Of a stretch of 64,000 bases of DNA, positions 56,902 through 64,000 are shown piece by piece. This DNA is from Amyloporia xantha (Eukaryota; Basidiomycota; Agaricomycetes; Polyporales; Adustoporiaceae). Made by a program: the position numbers and the translations under genes. Position 1 is the stretch's first letter. Each line of letters opens with the position of its first letter. Where the stretch lies: assembly GCA_036971615.1 (NCBI GenBank), contig JAYKKR010000001.1, forward strand, positions 3,162,001-3,226,000, read 5' to 3'. The notes below the pieces were generated by a model, which was not told the DNA's origin, did not search any database, and was given only the letters and a program-made list of their open reading frames with translations.

Positions 56902-59629
56902 TCAATCTACCCTCTCCTTGGTCCCCATCTCCGCCTCCCCCAGCCTGCTCTTCACACGCCGATGACCCTCCGCCAGCTTCCTCGCCCGGGCCCCCGCTCC
57001 TGCAGTAAGCCTTTCGACCTGGAGCGCCGGTATGCCAAAGCCCTTACCCCTGTTACCTGACCGGTACCCGGGTCCATCGTAGTTAATTATGCCGGTGAGA
57101 GGGACGAGGCGCGGCCAGTTCACATAGTCGATGCCATGCGCGAATATGAAGATGAGCGATAGAGCAACGAGGGTGAACCATAGGCAGAAGTAGTAGAATA
57201 AGGAGTAGTCTAAGACCGAAAGTTAAGTTCTGCCATGGTAAGGAAAATAAGATATACCTACCGGAAGTGCGCGGTAAGGTCAACCCTGCGAATATCATGA
57301 ACAGAGAGAACCCTAGCACGTAGGGAACCTATGAAATACCATGAGATGGAAGTTCACGAAACATAGGAACACAGACTTACTGCGCGGATAATGAGAGGCC
57401 TGGTGTCTCTCACCAATGTTGCGGGTGCCCAACCTCTCCGAGGTATGAACACACCAGTCATCAGGTCGTACGCATCCTGGAGAACTGTTAGCCAGTATCA
57501 ACCATCGTCACTGCCATTAACGTGTACCTGGCGTGCTCCGTCAAAAAAGTTGTTCTTCAGATATCGCATGACGGAGTTATAACCGTCCTCCAGCATGCCC
57601 TTCCGTGTGCGTATGCCCATACGAGTAAAATCTGTCTTGAGTGCACCGGTTCCGCTGTATGCTATTGAGATCATGTTTGCATGATCGGTCCACACTACGA
57701 ACAGTGCATGAGTTTCGACAATTACGGAAGACAAGCACAAAGCAACCTTACTTTCTCGTAGATCCTTGATGAAATCTTCATAGTGGTCAATGGTATCACT
57801 TTCGTGCAGGATGCCAAGAGCCTTCAATTGTCGATTGAGCATCCACTTGGCCACAGCGGACTGTGTGACATTTGTTCTATCAAGATTGTCCATACAGTTA
57901 GTACGAACGGTCCCCATCTGCAGCAGTACCGGCTCTGGCTTCGTGGAATCGATGTGGAAATAGCTGTAAACGGACAACGTCAAATACGTTCGCAGACGGC
58001 TAGACATCTCATACCCATATCTGACAAGGTCTTCTTCGAGCTTCGACAGGAGTACGTCGATACGGTCCCATCGCATGTGCTTGCACTCGTTGTGGAAGTC
58101 GAAGTATTCATATCTGACGCTCGGCATATTCACCTGTAACATTATTGTAGAATCAGAAGACGAGTCAAGGTCAAGTCACTTGCCTGTGAGACGTAGCGTT
58201 CGAATGCTTCTTTAACTGGTTGCTCGTGACCCTTTTGGTTCACGAGGTTGACCAGGCTTTGCTCGCCATAGATGGATACATTCTCTTGCAGATGTTTCCG
58301 CGTCGCGTCCACCTAACAGGCTAGGTTCAGTCGACTCGTGCGGGAGATAGCAGGCCAGAACCGACCGTCTCCTGCAGATCCATGATCTGAACGTCGGGCT
58401 TATACCGCAGCGTGTTCACTTCCGCCCAGAAGACGGGAACACTTCCACGAATCTGCACAAAGCTGAGTTGGACATTTGTATCATCAGGACCGACCAGCAG
58501 AATCTGTTCTGTCTCATTGAAGTTCGCAACGTGCCCCTCGTGATCGATACCGCGCCGGAAGTATCGTGTTCCAGCTCGGTAGCGTGAGCGACGACTGATG
58601 AGGCAAAGCCTCAGGTAGTGGCCGTTGACCCGCTCCGGCCGGACATCAAATGCTGGAAGCGGAAGAATGACATCAGCAATTGGATACAAACATCTCTAAC
58701 CCGGGCTTCCGAATACCTACTTCCATAGATCACAGGCAAGATATAAGGGCTGAGCTGTATATTACGTCAATCAAAACATTCTCGGAAGTGTGAACACCAC
58801 CTTACATTCTGATCTGGATTGCCCGAGGTGACGTCAATGAACCTTGACTGCAAATACCTGTTTCATTGTTTAAAATATATTTCACCCAAGAGAATCATCC
58901 ACTCACTTGTTCCAAAAAAATCTGTCGTCTGCCTGGACTGCTATGAGAAGGGTACCGGATGCAGAATTGACCAGCAGACTCACAATCTCCCACAACGGCT
59001 TATCCCCGTCCTCCCGCAGCGACGCCCACTGCGCCTGTAATCTCCTAGTGAGGTCCCAAGCGTAGCTGAAGAAGAATGTGCCGCCAGCGAGATGCGACCG
59101 CACGAGCGCCAGCAGATGCCCCTCGACCGGGTGTGAAGGGTTTTGAACAGAGATGTCTGGGTTGAGCGGCAGGATGTCATAGTCCGTGGCGCGGTAGATG
59201 TTTTGACCCATCAGACGGCCTCGCAGTTCCCGGCCGGTCACCACGATCACATATTCCGCTGGTAAGCGCAGATCAGAGAGGGTGTAGATACTGCCTCCGA
59301 GGTTATGCACGCACAGAGAGCGAGGGATATGAGGCCGTAGATGCCATATATTGTCTTTCCGGAGCGTTCAGCGGTGACAGGCAGCGGGGTGTTAGGAGCT
59401 GGGTCACATGAGCCCAAGTCCAGATAGCTTCACGGACGGCGCACATACCGTTGAGGATGATGTCTCCTGAATTGCGGTAGATAGTCAGAGACCGTGCACC
59501 AACCGGTTCCGCAGGGACAAATGTATACGTCTCGTTGCCATTGGTGTACCTGCAGCCATTGTCAGCATGATGATCAGTCCAATACTGCCCTCAAACGTAC
59601 AGATTTAGTCGTTGGTGCAGGGGCTTCAT
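56902..59629 (-). CDS. SAC1: SAC1 phosphoinositide phosphatase
   Basis: ER/Golgi membrane PI4P phosphatase. Start at 59629 ([11 protein letters not shown]) with an early intron after Tyr. Then [37 protein letters not shown] and [18 protein letters not shown]. The Sac domain continues with [28 protein letters not shown] and [14 protein letters not shown]. The catalytic CX5R(T) motif is [12 protein letters not shown]. After [20 protein letters not shown] and a [13 protein letters not shown] segment there are two C-terminal membrane stretches (ILFSLPWQ and the [19 protein letters not shown] region). The tail is basic and Gly/Ala-rich, ending TKERVD. About ten introns; borders not all fixed. Catalytic residues intact. 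Confidence 0.9.
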
Positions 59630-59760
59630 GGTGGGACTGGCAGGAAAGTTGACGGCGCAGCAGCCAGAGGCGCGTCACGAATCACGATCTCGCGTCAAAC
59701 ATCTGGGAGGCACGCCGTTCCAGCGCCGTACATGTCCTCCTGCCTTGTGCCTCCGCCGCC
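59630..59760. promoter_or_regulatory. Bidirectional promoter of SAC1 and U2A'
   Basis: 131 bp separate the two divergent start codons, so both promoters and both 5'UTRs must fit or overlap here. No TATA box seen. Confidence 0.6.
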
Positions 59761-60677
59761 ATGAAGCTCACGCCAGAACTCATCCAATCTGTCCCTTCGA
59801 CTCTAAATCCTATCAAAGAGAGGCAGCTCGACCTTCGAGGTGACTATCATCCCATCGCATACTGGGCGCTTACAAAACGGCTCACAGGCTATAAAATTCC
59901 TGCTATTGAAAACCTTGGTATCACCAAGGTATGTATTCTTTTCATGTCGAGCAGGGCGATTTGCTGAAGTTATACGGCCTCCAGGACCAGCATGATGCTA
60001 TAGATTTTACAGACAATTCCATCATCCTGTTGGGAAACATCCCGCTTCTCCGCCGCCTACGAACACTCCTCCTCGCCAACAACCGAGTATCATCGATCTC
60101 GCCTTCTTTGCACCTTTCAGTACCAAATCTCACTACTCTAGTCCTTACGAACAATAATGTGGCCGAACTGGGCGACCTGGAGCCGCTCAAGGACCTGAGG
60201 AATCTCACCTATCTTTCTTTGCTCGGGAACCCCGTACGGGAAAAGAAATGGTATCGCGAATGGCTTGCCTATCGTATACCGAAACTCAGAGTATTGGATT
60301 TCCAGAGAATCCGAGACAAGGTGTGCCCGGTCTGTTGGCGACCCATCAGTGTCGATGGATTGACCGATCTTCGCTTTACTATCACACAGGAGAGACAGGC
60401 CGCGAAGACGCTGTTCCTCACGGCGGACAACCTCCCTACGCAGCTCGCGACCACGCTAGCCGCGACAGTCACGACTCATAGCACAAAACAGCCTGTTGCG
60501 ACAGACGAGCCGAAACCAATAGTGGCGCCGGGCAAGGCAGGACGCCTGATGTCGAAGGAGGAAGCGGACAAGGTCAAGGAGGCGATTGCGCGGGCGACAT
60601 CGATAGAGGAGATCAGGAGATTGGAGCGAAGTTTGAAGGAAGGATTTTTGCCGGACATGCAGGCCGTCGGTGCATGA
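59761..60677 (+). CDS. LEA1: U2 snRNP protein A' (U2A'/LEA1)
   Basis: Leucine-rich-repeat protein that with U2B'' binds stem-loop IV of U2 snRNA. MKLTPELIQSVPSTLNPIKE is followed by LDLRG; intron 59840-59887 (48 nt) joins to YKIPAIENLGITK. Intron 59929-59984 joins to DQHDAIDFTDNSI. The repeats read LRTLLLANNRVSSI, LTTLVLTNNNVAEL and LTYLSLLGNPV, ending with the cap KLRVLDFQRIRDK. Intron 60321-60389 (69 nt) joins to ERQAAKTLF. The first and third introns are multiples of three with no stop, so unspliced RNA still encodes protein. The C-terminal helix (EEADKVKEAIARATSIEEI) is typical. About 250 aa. Confidence 0.92.
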
Positions 60678-60961
60678 ACTCTGTACAACAGATATCGCAA
60701 AATTGTAATGTTGCACTTTCATTTCTTGTAGGCGTATATTGTGATGATCAGCTATCTGACAGCCCCTTGTTATTGATGTACGGTGAGTTACATGATGGTG
60801 TACGGAAGTAGGACAAGAGCTTCCGAATTTCATCAAATGGGATAAAGCACCCTGCGACGCTACTAGTATACAAAATACATGATGAGATGAGAGCAAGACA
60901 AAGCTTAGGCAAAAGAACAGAACAACATTGATTAGCATGACGTGTTGGGACGGCGAGATGT

Positions 60962-61838
60962 TTACAGTCCAGTGCCGTGATTGCCAATCCAGAGACCGTG
61001 GAAGACAAGCGCGAAGACAGCGAACAGATTAGCAAGAGAGCTTATGCCATGGAGCGACCCGAATTTGCTGTTTAACGCCTTCATAGCATCAGAGACCTAG
61101 AGGCACGTTCGGGTCAGTATGTCGTTCCTGAATGAAATGAAATACGCACGCCAGGCTCGTTGTACGCCTTCCCCTCTTCCTTTTCCAGCTTGTGGCGCTG
61201 GAACATCGTTCTGGGAGAAAACGGAGGCGAAGCATATATTAAGGCACCGATCCCCGTGTAGTCCGCAGAAAGACGTACTGGCTAGTCAAGGGCCCGATAA
61301 CGAAATAGTTAACCGCCTGGGAGACGAGGACGAGCGCCAGAGCGTAAGCCTGAGCGACATCTCCGACGGCAGGCCGAGAGATGTAGGCTAGCACGGCTGG
61401 ATGGCTAATGGCCCACAGAGCCAGAAGACCGGATGACATGGCGATGCTCATGACGAAATAAACAGGAAAGACGCGGTGTTGAAGCGCTCCGAACTGATGT
61501 CTCGCTGTGGACGAGCGGGAGCCGTGAGCGCCAGAAATTGGAGGTCTAAGGATGATACACGTACGGAGGGCCTTGAAGGCGATGGGACCTGTTGGAATAA
61601 TAGGCACACATAACGGGTGACCACAACGTTAACAGAGGACGCACCGGCGAAAAACGTTACCCATATAGCTGTCAAATTGAATATGAGGCGATCAACGCGT
61701 TGAAGTGCAGGAGTCTGGCTGAGCAGAAACTGTGGACGTACACATTCCAAGTAGCCAAGAGTATGCGACGAGGTACCCGCTCTTGGTGTTGAAGAGCGCG
61801 CCAATGGACGATAGTGAGAGTGTCTGGATTTCGGACAT
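60962..61838 (-). CDS. TMEM205-like (DUF4149) small membrane protein
   Basis: Four-helix membrane protein of the TMEM205/DUF4149 family, function poorly known. Start at 61838 (MSEIQTLSLSSIGALFNTK), with an in-frame upstream ATG at 61883 as alternative. Introns connect SWLLGM to SIWVTFFAG, then IAFKALPRHQFGALQHRVFP, the family signature. TM segments: VYFVMSIAMSSGLLALWAI, YALALVLVSQAVNYFVIGPL and a last one GISSLANLFAVFALVFHGLW. Between them lies the conserved cytosolic HKLEKEEGKAYNEP and MKALNSKFGSLHG. TAA 60962-60964. Confidence 0.8.
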
Positions 61839-62359
61839 AGTGGACAGCTTGCGTATCTCTCTTGCGCAAAGAGTGATCTGCAAATATGACGGAGGATGTT
61901 GGAAACGAGAGACCGATATACGAGGCGCGACGCGTAAGAGAGGGTTATTTGGCCGGGATAGGTTATCACGAAATATAGGTGGATTTTTGCCGAGTTTGTG
62001 CCTGATAAGATTGAGCAGTGTTCAGACAGAAAGTTGGTTGCCCCTTGAACCGTCGGCGACGTCGGTGGTGAGCTTGTGCAGGAGATAAAGTGTTACCAGG
62101 CAGCTGTCTCGGGGATAGGTGCTCAGGGTGGTGGCACAGTCGCCGCCGTTGGCGGAGGAGGCACTGAGCTGGAGAATTGCCTAATTTGGTAATTGTCGAG
62201 AGTCAGGTACGGTGATGTGCCTGGAGTACCGGCGTCTTTTCTGTTCTATGCCATCTCCCTGGTCCCATACCCAGCCTCTTCCCCTCCTCCTCCGTCCCCC
62301 TCCTCCTCCTCCGCCGCCGTCACCCCTTCTCCCGCGATATCTACCCCAGTCTCTCGCTC
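61839..62359. promoter_or_regulatory. Divergent promoter region between the TMEM205-like and OPT genes
   Basis: About 520 bp. A long CT-rich tract with repeated CCTCC and CTCC units (about 62271-62330) lies just upstream of the OPT start codon. Confidence 0.5.
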
Positions 62360-64000
62360 ATGGCGGGGCGTCCCCCAACTTCCTCAGGCCGACTGTCTAC
62401 CGCTGACCGTCCGTCCACGTCTGGTGCCTACTTCGACCGCGAACCACAGTACACCTACTCTCAGGAATACACCATCGACGAAGACGAGGACGATGAGTCC
62501 GAGGCGGAGGACGTTTTCGCGTTCGGTCCACCCTCCACCGCTCAATCACCGTCGGTCCAGCAGCAGTTCTCTCAGGAGCTCTATTCGAACAGCTTCGCTC
62601 TAGGATCGCCAGGATTTGGGACACCCACTATCGCCTCTCCTCCGGTGACCTTCCCGCCGCCGACGTTTGACTTGTACGGCCGGGATCGAGTCGGCCCAAC
62701 CCCTGGTCCATCAAATCTGCACCCACGCAACCCATATCCGCTCAGCCCCGTCGAGACCCCGCCCTCGACGGACTCGCAGTCGCACGATGGCGACCCATAT
62801 CGGCTGCGTCGTCTATCCCAGCCCCCGAGCTCTCCGCTTACCGGGACAGGAAGCGCGAGGTTCTCTGGGATAAGCTCGGCTCTCCACTCGAGGGGGGCGC
62901 GCATCTCGCTCACGGACGCGAAGGAGAAGTTCCGTGCGTCGTCTATTGGCACAAAGTCAAAAGGCCTGCCATCGACACCGGGGTCGGCCAGCTTCTCCAG
63001 TGTACTAGAAATGGACAGCCCAGAAGGATCTGTAAAGTGAGTAATCGTATCCCCTTGGATATATACATCCTGATAACGCTGTGTGTGAAGGATGGAGTAT
63101 GATTTCGATGATCTGGGTGAAGAGGAGGACAGCCCGTACCCAGAGGTGCGCGCATCGGTGTCGAATATCGACGACCCAGAGATGCCCGCGTTGACGATCC
63201 GGATGTGGTTCCTGGGGCTGGTGCTCACATTCATAGCGGCGTAAGCACCTTCCCTGATTGTCTTTGTACTCCTTCATCTTATCGGCGACGCAGAGCGGCG
63301 AATATGTTCTTCTACATGCGCCAGCCAGCACCCAGTATCAGCACGACCCTCCTCATCTTGATCTGTCACCCATTGGGCAAGTTGATGGCGTACTGGCTGC
63401 CGATAAGGACGTATCGGCTCCCGCGGTGGCTCGGTGGGCGGGAATTCTCGCTGAACCCAGGGCCGTGGAATATCAAGGAGCATGCCCTCGTGTACATGAT
63501 GGCGAACGTTGCGAGCGGGCCGCCTTACGCGATTCAGGCGACGATGTCTATCGACGTCAGCTACGGGCTGAAGCTCGGATACTGGTTCAACTCGCTGTTG
63601 ATCCTCGCGACGCAGCTGACAGGCTTTGGGCTCGCCGGATTGTGCAAGCGTCTTCTGGTTTGGCCCGCGAGCATGGTCTGGCCGCAGAATCTGATTGTCT
63701 GCACCTTGTTAAACACGCTGCATGCCGAGGAGGACGAGCCGCGCGGCGGCATTTCAAGATTTAGATATCTGGTTTACGTGGGCATCGGGGCGTTTGTCTT
63801 TTATTTTCTTCCAGGTGAGCAGGTGTCCAGGCTCAGGAAGTCAACTTGTCCTCATTACGGCTCGCAGGATACCTCTTTACAGCCATGTCTGTTTTCTCGT
63901 GGGTCTGCTGGATTGCACCCAACAACATACCCGTAAACCAACTGTTTGGGATGGAGTCGGGTTTGGGTATGAGCTTCCTGACGTTCGATTGGACGCAGAT
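62360..64000 (+). CDS. OPT: Oligopeptide transporter (OPT/ISP4 family), N-terminal part
   Basis: Proton-coupled oligopeptide transporter, cut by the window end. Start ATG 62360 (MAGRPPTSSGRLSTADRPST) begins an unusually long, Ser/Pro-rich cytosolic N-terminus of about 240 residues with an acidic patch (DEDEDDESEAEDV). After an intron near 63035-63090 comes MEYDFDDLGEEEDSPYPEVR and the OPT start DPEMPALTIRMWFLGLVLTF. Next is the signature NPGPWNIKEHALVYMMANV, then transmembrane segments GYWFNSLLILATQLTGFGLAGL and VGIGAFVFYFLPG; after another intron YLFTAMSVFSWVCWIAPNN. The later membrane segments are outside the window. Confidence 0.9.

Overview
The window is nuclear DNA from a filamentous basidiomycete, most likely an Agaricomycete. 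The genes are intron-dense (introns mostly 48-70 nt with GTRNGT donors). Family content also fits: a DUF6533-type membrane protein, SSK2-type MAPKKK, SUR7/PalI protein, GPI-anchored GH72 and chitin deacetylases, sterol glucosyltransferase, and an Ngaro-type tyrosine-recombinase retrotransposon. Both outermost genes are cut by the window edges. Gene models below were spliced by eye, so exon borders given to the base come from reading-frame continuity and family alignment from memory, not from transcripts.

Layout: 1-1067 3' end of a peroxisomal ABCD-type transporter (+); 1538-2204 PRELI/Ups protein (+); 2743-10360 very large TFIIIC B-block subunit tau138/TFC3 (+), with a B-box-bearing tRNA remnant in its first intron; ~10658-13738 polytopic membrane protein with a Ser/Thr-rich loop (+); 13943-18413 SSK2-like HOG MAPKKK (-); 18555-19104 a MITE; 19252-21285 DRG1/RBG1 GTPase with 17 introns (+); 21915-23432 metallo-beta-lactamase-fold hydrolase (+); 23954-24778 second PRELI protein (+); 25099-29077 RIC1 (+); 29370-30972 2OG-Fe(II) oxygenase-like protein with an apparent frameshift (+); 31902-33465 DUF6533-type membrane protein (+); 34022-39042 Ngaro element, coding on the minus strand; 39227-44575 sterol glucosyltransferase ATG26/UGT51 (-); 44917-46008 SUR7/PalI protein (+); 46972-47053 intron-containing tRNA-Lys(CUU) (-); 47345-49298 GH72 glucanosyltransferase (+); 49969-51578 and 52892-54547 tandem chitin deacetylases (-); 55087-56166 SET/NAP histone chaperone (-); 56902-59629 SAC1 (-); 59761-60677 U2A'/LEA1 (+); 60962-61838 TMEM205-like protein (-); 62360-end OPT oligopeptide transporter (+).

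Functional groupings: 44917-54547 joins a cortical SUR7-type protein, a beta-1,3-glucanosyltransferase and two chitin deacetylases, a plausible cell-surface neighbourhood. Lipid and membrane functions recur (ABCD transporter, two PRELI lipid-transfer proteins, ATG26, SAC1, RIC1). The best leads are RNA-level: a B-box inside the gene for the TFIIIC subunit that binds B-boxes; a stacked intron pair in RBG1 separated by one exonic nucleotide; a cluster of GC-AG introns; and three apparent single-site frameshifts in otherwise well-conserved genes, which could be assembly errors or real lesions.
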